From Galeopsis tetrahit (lineage: Eukaryota; Streptophyta; Magnoliopsida; Lamiales; Lamiaceae), in contig OY776119.1 in NCBI GenBank assembly GCA_963675135.1, positions 3,332,148 to 3,396,147 of the forward strand: DNA of 64,000 nucleotides, read 5' to 3'. The position numbers and the translations under genes were made by a program. The notes beneath the pieces are model-generated. The model made no database searches, was not told the origin of the DNA, and saw nothing but the letters and a program-made list of their open reading frames with translations. Shown piece after piece: positions 21,902 to 32,104 of this stretch. Position 1 is the stretch's first letter, and each line of letters begins with the position of its first letter.

Positions 21902-21945
21902 AAGTGGATAATTAATCCTTGTATATTAATTTCTAATAGTTTCAA

Positions 21946-22289
21946 CCATTATGTTAGGCCCAGAGATAGAGGCGTAAATTGTCAACCATAGGAAAGAGAC
22001 ATAAGTTGACAATCATAAATAAAGAACAAGAAGTTAGGCCAAGAGACAGACACGTAAGTGGCAACTAGACATGCTATTTGTAAAGTAAGAAGACTCTCTC
22101 AATCAAGAGAGTAAAGTGTATACTGAGAAGTATTTATAGATATTATAAAGTGTAATTGAAACTATAACATAACTAATTTAACTAATATTATTTCTGTCCT
22201 TGCGGGGAGGCGGTCCATCGAGTGGGGAATGGAAATTGATTAAGTTGTGACTTCAAATTTGTAATTGTACGTAGTAATTGAAGGCCAAA
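21946..22289. other. Upstream flank of copy B, duplicated
   Basis: This continues the upstream DNA of copy B beyond the TRIM. The GTTAGGCCCAGAGATAGAG block recurs upstream of A, C, D and E. Near 22200 there is a short patch like the TRIM interior (GGTCCATCGAGTGG). No gene is seen. Confidence 0.5.
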
Positions 22290-22625
22290 CAATAAGTTGA
22301 AAAACATAATAAAATACATATTTTATTTTTATATAATATTCAATTAAAACACAAAATAATCTCCGCTCATCAAAAACATACGATACAAAATACTACTATA
22401 TTTTATAATAGAAAATCCAAATTTAATTGATTTAGTAGACTAAATTATATGTATTTGAGTAAAGTTGATTTATTTGTGTGGTCTATATATATTGAAAATA
22501 AAGTTGACTGTCAACAGAATAATTAATTAAAGCACCAAGTTGGACTAACTTATGAAATAAAATCGAAGTTGAAAAAACTCTTGGAATAAAGTGAAGAAGG
22601 CCGGTGGGGCCACATTGTTAATTAG
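22290..22625. repeat. 340-bp direct repeat, left copy
   Basis: This is clearly similar to 25127-25500 in the same orientation (shared AAGTTGAAAAACATAATAAA and ATTTGTGTGGTCTATATATA). The two copies bracket a relic Copia. They lack TG...CA ends, a primer site and a polypurine tract, so they are more likely a duplication than LTRs. Confidence 0.55.
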
Positions 22626-22639
22626 CAACATAAAAATTT

Positions 22640-25125
22640 GTGTGAGACTGTCTTATAAGGGTTATATTTCAATTTTTGATAACGACCAGTTGTTCATGAC
22701 AGCCAGAGAGAGGATAACGCGAACAGTGACGAATTTGACAACTGACTGGACTGAATGTGTGGTCGTAATCAAAACCAGGAATTTGAGTAAAACCTTGTGC
22801 GACCAGGCAAGCTTTGCGGCGATCAATAGAACCGTCGGCAATAATTTTTTTTCGATAAACCCATTTGGAACCAGCTATATTGGCACCTAGTGGGGGTGCG
22901 ACCAAGTCCCAAGAAATATTTTTGTGAAGAGCCTGAAGTTCGTCGTCCATAGAGGCTAACCAATGCGGAGATTTTGCAGCGGATTTGAAACCCTTAGGTT
23001 CTAGATGTACATGAATGGAGGCGATCAAACAGGTGGTCGTAAGAAGAGAAGAGACAATAGGATATTTTGGTTTAAAAATCCCATCTTGGGAACGAGTTCG
23101 CATAGAATAAGTGGGTGTGGCTGTCGGCCATACACGGGGGCGAGGAGTAGGAGCGGGTGCTCGCGGAGAGCGAGGAGCAGGTGGTGGGCAAACAGTCGGG
23201 CAAGCAGTAGGAGGGAGCGGGTTGGGCGGAGGATGAGAAGGCAAAGAGGGTTGTCGGATATCAGGCTGGAGACACATCGAGCATGGAGGAGAGGATGATA
23301 TATCGTTGGGGCGAATAGGCGAGGGTGGTGGAATGGAATTCGACACTGAGGTATCAAAGACAGAAATGTCAAGAGTAGTGGACGCGGTAAGCAAGGATGG
23401 TCGCCGACAAAGGAAAATTTTATTTCAACAAAGCGAGCATGTCGCGAGATGTACAAGCGCGAAGAGCGAAGATTAAGGCAACATAAACCCTTGTCGCGCG
23501 AGCTATAACCTAGAAAAATACAAGGGAGACTACAAGGAGAGAATTTGGCAGCAGCATAGTCTCGTAGACAAGGACACACACAATACCCGAACACACAAAA
23601 ATTTTCATAAGAGGGAGGAGTGGAAAAAAAGATTTCATAAGGAGATTTGTTGGCGAGAATGGAAGTAGGAAGTCTATTGATAATATAGACAACCGTTCCA
23701 AATGCCTCTACCCAAAATTAATAGGAACAGAGGATTGAAAGAGAAGAGTAAGTCCCATTTCAGTAATGTGCATGTGTTTACGTTCTGCTCGGCCATTTTG
23801 AGCCGGGTATAGGGACATGACATAGTATGTACGATACCCGAGGAGTGAAAAAGATCACAAAGTTTATGATTTGTGAATTCAGTTCCACCATCGAGTTCGA
23901 ATCTTTTAATTTTTCATGTAAGTTGATTTTCAACCATATTCTTTAAGATAACAAAAATAGAGAAGAAATCAGACTTTTGACGCAGAGGATAAAACTAAGA
24001 AAAATTAGAGTGATCGTCTATCAATACAACATAATAGGAGAAACCATCAAAAGATTTATTTAGGGAGGGCCCCCATAAGTCACAATGAATAAGATCATGA
24101 ACATGCGATGCCAGTTTATTATTTAAAGTAAAAGGAAGTCGAGCACTTTTTGCTTTTTTGGCAGAGCGAGGAAGCACAGAGGTAACATAAAGAAGGCATT
24201 TATTTTTAAGCAAATTTACAGTATCAATGGTAACATGACCTAAAAGTATCAATGGTTACATGACCTAAATGATTATACCACAATTCAAAAGAACCACAAC
24301 AATTGCGAACACGTAAAGAAGAAGTAAAAATAGAATGACATTTATCTAAAATATATAGACCATGATTAGGGCTGTCAAATGGGTCGGGCCAGGCCAGCCT
24401 GGCACCGGCCCACCGGGCTAATGCATTTTGTCGGACCGGGCTGGCCCGACCCGGATGTAATCGGGCCTATAAATCTGTGGCCCAGACTGGCCCTGGTCGG
24501 GCTGCCGGGCCATCGAGCCAAAATGGCCCATATTTTTAATAATTAAAAAAATATTAATATTTCATTTTTAATTGAATCAAGTCCAATGTATCAGCTTTTT
24601 TCAATGGCCCAATTTTATTTGTATTAAGTAAATTAAAAATCCAGCCCAATGCCTAATACGCAACCCAATTTTTTCAATGGAACATACCAACAATAATATA
24701 ACCTAACTTACGGCTAATGCGCAACCCCAACTTTCAACTTTCTTCTTCAATCGATTTTTTTCAGTGGATACAATTTTATTACTCACAAAGGGTGGGTAGT
24801 GTGGGTGGCAGACGCGCAGAGGAGGAAGGGGTCAGACGTGCGCCGTGAGCGCGAGGTGCTGTGCATCGTGGCGATGAGGTTCGCCGTGAACACGAGGTGG
24901 AGGAGGTGTTGCGTTGCGGTCGAGGTGGGCCAGCCCGGCCTGAGCCCGGTGGACCATCTGGGCCGGGTCAAATAGGCCCGACTCTTTTCGGGCCACTATA
25001 AATCAAGCCCAGTCTGGCCTGTTAGTCGGGTGGGCCTGGCCGGCCTATTGTGCCGGGCCGGTTTTGACAGCCCTAGCCATGATCAAGCCTGCCTGAGCGA
25101 GAATCACACTTGTATTCCGATTTTA
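22640..25125 (-). pseudogene. Relic Copia pol (Copia-2), integrase to RT start
   Basis: Several broken frames on the minus strand together cover a Copia polyprotein. They are pre-integrase and integrase (LIHCDLWGP, then YYVVLIDDHS at 24252-23995), the integrase C-terminal region (PCIFLGYSSRDKG, about 23540), a proline-rich linker, and the start of RT (SPHWLASMDDE, GSKWVYRKK, ACLVAQGFTQIPGFDYDHTFSPV) ending near 22700. Gag, most of RT, RNase H and LTRs are missing. The wording of motifs is close to Copia-4 and the relic at 54811-57905. A hAT element is inserted in it. Confidence 0.8.
24367..25075. mobile_element. Non-autonomous hAT-like element with TAGGGCTGTCAAA ends
   Basis: The 709-bp element starts TAGGGCTGTCAAAT and ends TTTTGACAGCCCTA. 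GC-rich GGGCCGGGC-type subterminal sequence lies at both ends and AT-rich DNA in the centre. The 8-bp flanks ACCATGAT and GCCATGAT match at 7 of 8. Such ends are typical of a widespread plant hAT group. It has no transposase. Copia-2 coding sequence resumes on the far side. Confidence 0.75.
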
Positions 25126-25126
25126 A

Positions 25127-25500
25127 ATTTTAATAAGTTGAAAAACATAATAAAATACAAATTTAAGTCTTATATAATATTCGATTAAAACACACACAAA
25201 TATATAATAGTCCCAACTCATCAATAACATACGATACAAAATACTAGTATATTTTATAATAGAAATTCCAAATTTAATTGATTTAATAGATTAATATATG
25301 TATGCGTGTAAAGTTGATTTATTTGTGTGGTCTATATATATAACGCTCAATAAAAGCTTATTGAAAATAAAGTTGACTCTCAATAGAATAATTAATTAAG
25401 CACCAAGTTGGACTAACTTATGAAATAAAGTCGAAGTTGAAAAAAAACTCTTGGAATAAAGTCAAGAAGGTGGGCCCCTTAATTTGTTAATTAGTTAGTT
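25127..25500. repeat. 340-bp direct repeat, right copy
   Basis: This is the partner of 22290-22625, diverged by several small indels. It adjoins the 3' flank of copy C. Confidence 0.55.
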
Positions 25501-26163
25501 AATTACGTGAGACAAAAAATTGCGTGAGACCACATTCAAATTTTTGGTTGTACAACCCCACCTTTTTTTTTTCCTGATTTTATATTTAAAAAAAACAAAA
25601 TGACAATATTTTAAGTAAAAATTAATAATATTTTAACGAAAGTAACTACAACATTTTACTTAAAACATTATCACATTTTTACATCGGATCAAAAAAGATA
25701 TCCAAGACTAGTTTAGTTGTTATTATCCATTAAATATGCGGATGCTTATTTTTTTTCCTGGTCGACTTCTATAAGCCGAGTCCATGGGACGGACTAGGTC
25801 TCTGAGGTTAGGAGATAATTTTTTTTTTAATAATATAAAACACTAACATATGTATAAATTTTAATTATCTAAAACACTAATATATGTATAATTATAATAT
25901 ATATAGGTTAGGAGATATCTCATCTTTAATTCATCTATTTATTAACTACTTCATCTATAAAAAAAAAAGAATTCCTTAAAATCTGTAGTAATTAAAAGAA
26001 CCAAATACACTATATATAGGTTGATGGAGGGATTATTAGTTATCGGATTTCTAAAACATGCCAATACATCTTTAATCTATTAGACTAACTAATTGAAAAT
26101 ATCTAAAAAAGTAGAGCTTCATTCATAGTTCATCCTTTACTTGCATGCATCATATATAGAAGA
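25501..26163. other. Downstream flank of copy C
   Basis: This is AT-rich. 25745-26160 matches 9500-9990 downstream of copy B. No gene is recognised. Confidence 0.5.
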
Positions 26164-28595
26164 TTAGCCTGTTTGCATTATTTTCTGTCCCATATATCTG
26201 CATCACAAGAAAGATAGATTGATGATTAAAATGCTAACGAAATATTGATTTTCCCAGTTAATTTTATATAATCAATGCTATATAAAATAAAAATATTTGT
26301 CGCAAACATGTTAGCCACGAGTGAATAGCAACAAATTTTGCGACAAAATTATTTCAGCGCTAATTCACGTTTACAACGAAAATATTAGAATTAGCGATAA
26401 ATTTTTTCGCGACTAAATTGCAGTTTTCTTGTAGTGAATATAAAAATACATAGACTATTAATGTTATCATGTACCTTCCAAGCATCATAACAGTGGCCTG
26501 AGGATTAGTTCCCGGGGAATTATAAAAGGTTGAACTATCAATTACACGCAATGAGTCCACGCCCATCACTCTATAATCAGGATCAACGACCCGACCCACT
26601 TGACACCCTCCATGGTAATGCCATATGGTCATCACACTGTCTATGCAAAACTGCTCCCACGAATCAACTTTGTTTGGGTGCTTTTCCTTACTGTTTCTAG
26701 AAAGTTCCAACCTCAACTCCATGAGTGATTCAAATGTGGTGTTGGGGTATCGATATTCGGAGAAAGCCTTCGATTCGACTACTCCCTTGATGATCCCCAT
26801 CGCCTTCACACACCTTTGAAGGTCTCTCGGGTCCTGGAAGTAGTTGAACGTCACACTCGGATTCTCATCCAGGTCATTGCTTTGGAGCTCCAAATACCCG
26901 GTAGAGAAGGGTCGGGCAACCTTTTCCAAGATCAATGCTGATTGGGCGAGGCTTTGATTGCTGGAAAAAAGACCTGACCCGAAGAATCCACCCAGTTCTT
27001 CCACGTAGCACCCAATATCATTTGCTATACCTACCACCGCAGATAGGGAATTTTCAATAGGCCTAGGGGAAGGTATTAACACTACATTCATTGGGTTATC
27101 AGACATGCCTTGGCCCACCATTGGATGGTCCAATATTACATTTATTTCGCGAGCCTTCAGATGATGGGCCGGCCCTATACCGCTCAACATTAATAATTGT
27201 GGGCTCCCCAATGCACCCGCTGAAAGAACGATCTCACTTGAGGAATTGCTGGTCAATAGTGCTGTATGGTTGACGCCTTTTGAGTCAGTGAATACAACGC
27301 CGTAAGCCTTCGGTTTTAGTCCTGCCAAATTGCAATTTGGTGCATGGTTTAATACCGTTTGAGTTTGTCAGTGTTAGTTGTTATAAAACGAATGAGATGA
27401 TCACCTGTTCCAATTTTGACGTTCTACATCTTATTCCACTATATAGATGATTGACATATGTCATATTAAAAAATAATTAACATCCTATAATATTGTCACA
27501 TGTTAAAAATCCAGCAGGATATATATAATGAATCTGACCTGGTAAAGTGTTAAACAAGATTTGGTGTACGGATGCATGTAAATAAACAGAAATCAAAGTT
27601 TGATTCGCATACTCCAACAAATCAGCAGCACTATGTCTATAGCCATTTTCATCAATAATTGAACCTCCAATTTTAGTCCCTTGCAAATGCTCATATGTGA
27701 ATCCATTGTACGGTGAAATTCCGGCTTCCACCAATCCGTCCCTCATCGCTACTTGCCACTCAAACTCTTGCGGTCGAAATGCTACTTTCCTCTCCACCCA
27801 CTCAAAGGAGTCGTTCACTAGCTGCGGGTCCCACCCCACCTCTCCCACCCCACCTCTCGCACGAATTCACTCTCCACCCTCGAATAGAATCCTGCGTTGA
27901 TGGAAGTGCCCCCACCTAGGACGCGCGCGCGTTGGTTGGGAACACCGTCTGTTGAGACAAATTGTTGTGTGGCCGAGCTCGGGGAAGTATCTAGTAACGT
28001 CGATACAAAACTCGTTTTATGGGTTATGTTGGGGTAAGGAAGGCCGCCCCTCTCTAGAAGCAGTACTTTTGCGGTGGCGGAGAGCGTCGCTGCCACCGCA
28101 CAGCCTGCGGTTCCACCACCAACGATTATGTAGTCATAGTACTCTACTTCTGCTGCTGACGTGGCATCTTTTGCAAAAGAGGGGAATGTTGCTGATTATA
28201 TATATACAACATGAAATTTATTAATTTTATATAATTAAATGAAACACATGAAATTTATTAATTTTATATAATTAAATGAAACACATGAAATATTAGCGAA
28301 TGAGATCACCTGTTCGATTCAATTTTCGTGTGCCACATTTTATTTCACTATATGGATGAATGATATGTGTTGTATTAAAAAAATAATCAATGTCGATCTA
28401 TAATATTGAGGATGACACGTGTTAAAAATCTAGTAGAATGAAATATCAGTGGAACACGAAAAGTGGAACAGGAAAATCGAAGTGAAATATTAGAGTCCAA
28501 AAGGCTACCACATCACCTTTTTCGGCAAAAGAACAAACGGTGAATAACATCACAAGAGAAGCTGTAATGATGGAAATCAACTTTACATAAGCCAT
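26164..28595 (-). pseudogene. GMC oxidoreductase copy C, frameshifted by a 14-bp duplication
   Basis: Exons are 28595-28517, 28191-27539, 27321-26475 and 26197-26164, with the same GT-AG borders as copies A and D. Signal peptide MAYVKLISIITASLV, FAD motif, both GMC signatures, WHYHGGCQVG and GTNPQATVMMLGR are all present and exon 3 is fully open. Exon 2 is 653 nt instead of 639 because a 14-bp unit is tandemly repeated at 27830-27857. This shifts frame after REVGWERWGG and truncates the product at roughly one quarter of its length. It is the only lesion found, and the TATA block (28649-28660) survives, so inactivation looks recent. A sequencing or assembly error is possible but unlikely for a perfect tandem copy. 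Confidence 0.88.
27830..27857. repeat. 14-bp tandem duplication in copy C exon 2
   Basis: The unit CCCACCCCACCTCT occurs twice back to back. Copy D has it once at the same place (44464-44477). The 653-nt exon length equals 639 plus 14. Confidence 0.9.
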
Positions 28596-28648
28596 AGTTT
28601 CAGAAAATAAAAGATCATATGCATGAAGCGATATGAACAAATTAAACT

Positions 28649-28660
28649 CCTTTTTTATAA
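28649..28660 (-). promoter_or_regulatory. TATA box of copy C
   Basis: The minus strand reads TTATAAAAAAGG, 55-65 bp before the ATG, equivalent to the box of copies A and D with a longer A-run. Confidence 0.5.
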
Positions 28661-29290
28661 GAGAAATAATTAGGTTGCCATTAATTAATATGCTAAAGAC
28701 CATTAAATAATTAGGTTTACCAAGTGATATTTTTTAGTATTACAACTAATACCTTTTTAAGAATTAATGATCATATCAGCATATGAACTAATAAGTTGGC
28801 GAGACTTTCGACAGTTGCAAAAAATAAAATTCAACGATCCAACATAAATATGACAAAATTTAGTAAAATATGATTTGATCGATCATTTTTTAATTTAAAT
28901 TTAGTTTTAGGAAATCATTCTTTTTTACAATTCTATCTTGAAGTTTGATGTTTTATTCTTGAACTGCACAAAAAAGAATGATATTTTATTATTAAAAATG
29001 ATTAATTTACTTAATACTTAAGACATTTTAAAATAATAAAATTCAATCCGATAGGTTTTTGAGAAGTCGAGTATTATGTTGAAGTTGATTTGCAATTTTC
29101 AGTGTTTCAAAAAATTAATTAAACAACACGAGGGTACTTTGTTAGAGGAAAAAAGATCCAACCATAGGAAAAGAGAAAGGGTAGGCTGAAAATCATAAAT
29201 AAAGAAAAAAAAGTTAGGCCCAAAGACAGAGCTGGCAAGTGGCAACTAGGCATGTTAAAAAACAAACGGAACCGTCGGTTCAATTGGCTA
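28661..29290. other. Upstream flank of copy C
   Basis: No gene is seen. 28745-29260 matches the flank of copy A (7790-8900), and the end (GGAACCGTC) continues into the segment shared with the upstream DNA of copy D, interrupted by a LINE at 29291. Confidence 0.5.
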
Positions 29291-30896
29291 AATCTGGAAT
29301 ATGGCCCTCTTTATTCGGTATTTGTGGAATGTGCATCGGAATAAGGAGTCCTTATGGGTGAAATGGGTCCATACTTATTGGCTAAAAGGGGAAGCCATAT
29401 GGGAATTGGTGGGGGGTGAAAATGGTTCAAGAATTAGGAGGTATTTGGCAAAAATAAAGGAGGAGTTGGTGGAGAAGCATGGTGGAGTTGAGGGGGTGAT
29501 TGAGGTGTTGGCATCGGTTGTTGGTGCTAAGGGTATTATGGTGGGTAAGCTATATGGGTATATGGTGGAAGACCATAATGCGGATTATGTGTTCAAGTTT
29601 GGGGACATATGGAAGAGTTGTATTCCGCCAAAATTCTCGTTTATTACATGGCTTGTGGCTAGGGGCAGATTGGCGACCAAGGATAGTTTGGTTTTCATTG
29701 ATGATGATAAGGGGTGTTGTTGGTGCGTCAATAATATGGAGACGACGACACACCTCTTGTTTGAATGCGCATTTGCAAGGGGTATTTGGAATAGGGTGTG
29801 GCATTGGGCTAATTGGAGGAACTCGGCCGCCAACATTGATGAGCTGTTCGATGATATTAGACGTAGTCGGAGACTGAAAAGGGGCCACAAGACGGTGATT
29901 AGATTGACGGCTTGTGCAACCTTGTATTACATTTGGAGGGCCAGGAATGACCATGCGTTCAAAGGCGTTCGGACGACGATTGAGAGGGTCGTGAAGACGG
30001 TGCAAATTAGTGTGCTTCGACATGGAAGCAGGATCAAAGACGCAAATGCATTTACTGGGCTGTAATTTGCCCAGAAAATGCTTACAAGGTATAATACATT
30101 TGCTTATGCAAGTTCTTGTAGCATTATTTTTGGGGGGGCATTTGCTGCTCGTTGTATCTTGTTATGATAGGATGCTTGGAGGGTGCCGTGGTCAATTGAA
30201 GCGTGAATGGTGGGCCCAGTTTTGGGTGGATTGGCGTGACCAAAGTGCTGTTTCGAGGGTGTCTAGTTTGAGTAAGGAGCTCGGATGTTCGTGGCGTGAA
30301 AGCGGCTGTCCGAGGAGTGGGCCATTTGACCAGCCGACAAGGGTGCTTGGCTCGTGGGTTGGTGTGATAACATTAGCGTATCTACTGGCCTGTAGGTTGG
30401 CCAGTTGGGATTACAAGGTATTATGCACCTTATTAGGCATTTATCTTGTAACACTACTTGGAAGAATTTTGCTGCTGTGTTCGTTTTGTTATGGCAGGAG
30501 GAGTGGAGTGGCAATTGGGGACTTGAAGGATGAATTTCAGCTTCAAGGGGATGTGATAAGCATTAGGCAGGAGGAGCGTGATATAATTGGGACAAGTGGG
30601 CACATGTTTAAATGTAATTGTTTGTGCTTGTTTGTTTTGGAGTGGCCATTGTTTACGCTTGTTTTTTGGGGATGTTGCTTTCACATTATAGAATGTTTAA
30701 ATGAAGATCTGTCCCAAATGAAGGTTCACGGTTTTCCGTGAGGTGGGTTTATCCCAATGGGTTTACCACCCACGGTTTTTTACCCGAAAACCTAATGGGG
30801 TGGATATAGGAGGCTAGGTTGGACTGTAAGGAGTGCGTGGTCCTCGGACTTTCGTTTTTGAGCTATATATTTACCTTTTATGCTCAAAAAAAAAAA
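29291..30896 (+). mobile_element. 5'-truncated LINE (L1-type) with poly(A) tail
   Basis: This 1.6-kb insertion ends in a poly(A) run (30886-30896) and is flanked by a direct repeat, (A)ATTGGCTA (29282-29290 and 30895-30903). It carries the C-terminal end of a LINE ORF2. The host sequence on either side joins up in the same way as the duplicate at 45500-45560 upstream of copy D, which confirms the insertion. Confidence 0.85.
29301..30065 (+). pseudogene. LINE ORF2 C-terminal end with zinc-binding RT domain
   Basis: This is a 254-residue frame. It begins in the ALxxxYLWNV...LWVKWVH region found after the RT of plant L1 elements. It then has the RT-associated zinc-binding domain (FKFGDIWKSCIPPKFSFITWL, then CCWCVNNMETTTHLLFEC) and ends with a basic tail (YYIWRARNDHAF). 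Endonuclease and RT catalytic parts are missing, so it cannot move itself. The roughly 800 bp after it is 3' UTR. Confidence 0.85.
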
Positions 30897-31225
30897 TTGG
30901 CTAGTTCGACGATTTCACGATTTCGGTTAAGAAACCGAACCAAACCTTATTCTTTTATGTTCCGTTTTGATTTATGGGGGGTAAAATCGGCATTTCCCGG
31001 TTAACCGGTCAAATTCGTAGTTAAACCAGACAACCGATGGTTCAACTGTCGATTTTGACCGTTCGATTTTTTCTTTTTATATTTTAAAAATCCTTTTAAA
31101 AATAGAACTCAACCCTATTTCATTTTTTTCACTTCAAAGTGAATCAAATTATTATTTTTCTTCTCTCTAATCTTTCTAAAGCTCTCAATTTTCAAAGTTA
31201 TTATTTACAATTACTTTTTTCACTT
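30897..31225. repeat. Segmental duplication, upstream of C (partner 45530-45830)
   Basis: This AT-rich stretch with AACCGGTC and AACCAGACAACCG segments matches the upstream DNA of copy D over about 300 bp. It belongs to the original duplicated GMC unit. No gene is present. Confidence 0.6.
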
Positions 31226-32104
31226 CAAAATAGAACCCAACCCTATTTCAATTTTCACCACCACTTTTTTTTTCCTCCTTCCACTACTATCTAGCCCTCT
31301 CTCTAGAAAATATTTGATTTGGGTGGAATTTACACGTTTTGATATACATGTGAAGGTCATTTTGATTGTGATTTCATTGATCTGTTGGTTGATTATAAGT
31401 GTTTTGGTCAAAATAAGAGAAATATGGTGTTTTGTCGATTTCGTAGGAAAAACAAAGGATTTTGGGAGCAAAACACGTACCACATTTCACTCGGCTAGAG
31501 AAAGGATTGCACCATTAGATCCGACTCGAAAAACGGAGTAGAATGGAAAAAGAATCGAGTTGATCGCAGGCCGGAAGCTCAAGATATGGAGGGACGAAGA
31601 CGAAGGACGAAAGAGGCCGAATACGAAGATTCGGCCCGGCCAGGCGGCACCACTCGCCCGACCGGACGGCCGAACAGTGCCACAACGCCCACTTACGAAG
31701 ATTCGGCTCGGCCGGGTGGCCGAGCCAAGCTTATGCATCCTCCCTTTACGAAGTTTCCGCCCGGCCGGGCGGCATCACTCGCCCGGCTTGGCCGCCCCTG
31801 TTAGACCAAGTCCCAACTCGACCAACATCTCGCCTGGCCGGGCCACTTTCCCACCCGGCCGAGCCACTTCTATTCTCGGGATTTTATTGTATTTTAGTCT
31901 TTTTCGAGGAACTTAAGTGCAAAACTTACCCCCAAACCCTACCCCAACACTATAAATACCCCTTTTCTTGAAATTCAAAGCAATTACCCCCTTCCACAAG
32001 AACTCTTCATATACAAACACAATCTTGGAGGTAATCACCATCATCTTTTTCTATTCTTTACCAAATTGAGCAAGGAGGCAACCAAGAGCTTGAGAATTTC
32101 ATTC
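31226..32104 (+). other. LTR-like sequence with TATA box, left of Copia-3
   Basis: It contains a GC-rich stretch of GGCCGGGCGG-type repeats (31630-31870) and then CACTATAAATACCCC (around 31950) followed by a pyrimidine-rich leader, the layout of an LTR promoter. The ORFs across the GC-rich part are composition artefacts. Together with 35176-36060 it may be one gypsy-type solo LTR split by Copia-3; this is inference. Confidence 0.4.

Larger units (their letters stand above)
15786..21945 (-). mobile_element. TRIM-1 element, 5' LTR split by Copia-1
   Basis: On the minus strand: a 5' LTR (21945-21902 continuing at 16051-16008), a primer site TGATATCAGAGC (near 15995-16007; the canonical Met-tRNA site is TGGTATCAGAGC), about 140 bp of non-coding interior, and a 3' LTR (15860-15786). 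Such tiny elements encode nothing and must be mobilised in trans. Copia-1 interrupts the 5' LTR. This is the only copy in the window with LTR, primer site and interior together. An interior-like patch recurs near 22200-22230. Confidence 0.7.

Noticed and set aside
22290..25500. Direct repeats as LTRs of Copia-2
   Set aside because: No TG...CA ends, primer site or polypurine tract at the inner borders, and no matching target duplication.
29550..30023. 157-codon minus-strand ORF in the LINE
   Set aside because: Shadow of the real LINE frame on the other strand.
30010..30741. 243-codon ORF after the LINE zinc-binding domain
   Set aside because: It is in the LINE 3' UTR, out of frame with ORF2, Cys/Leu-rich without motifs.
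31560..31916. 118-codon Pro/Arg-rich ORF
   Set aside because: It lies in GGCCGGGCGG-type repeats of LTR-like DNA; composition explains the lack of stops.
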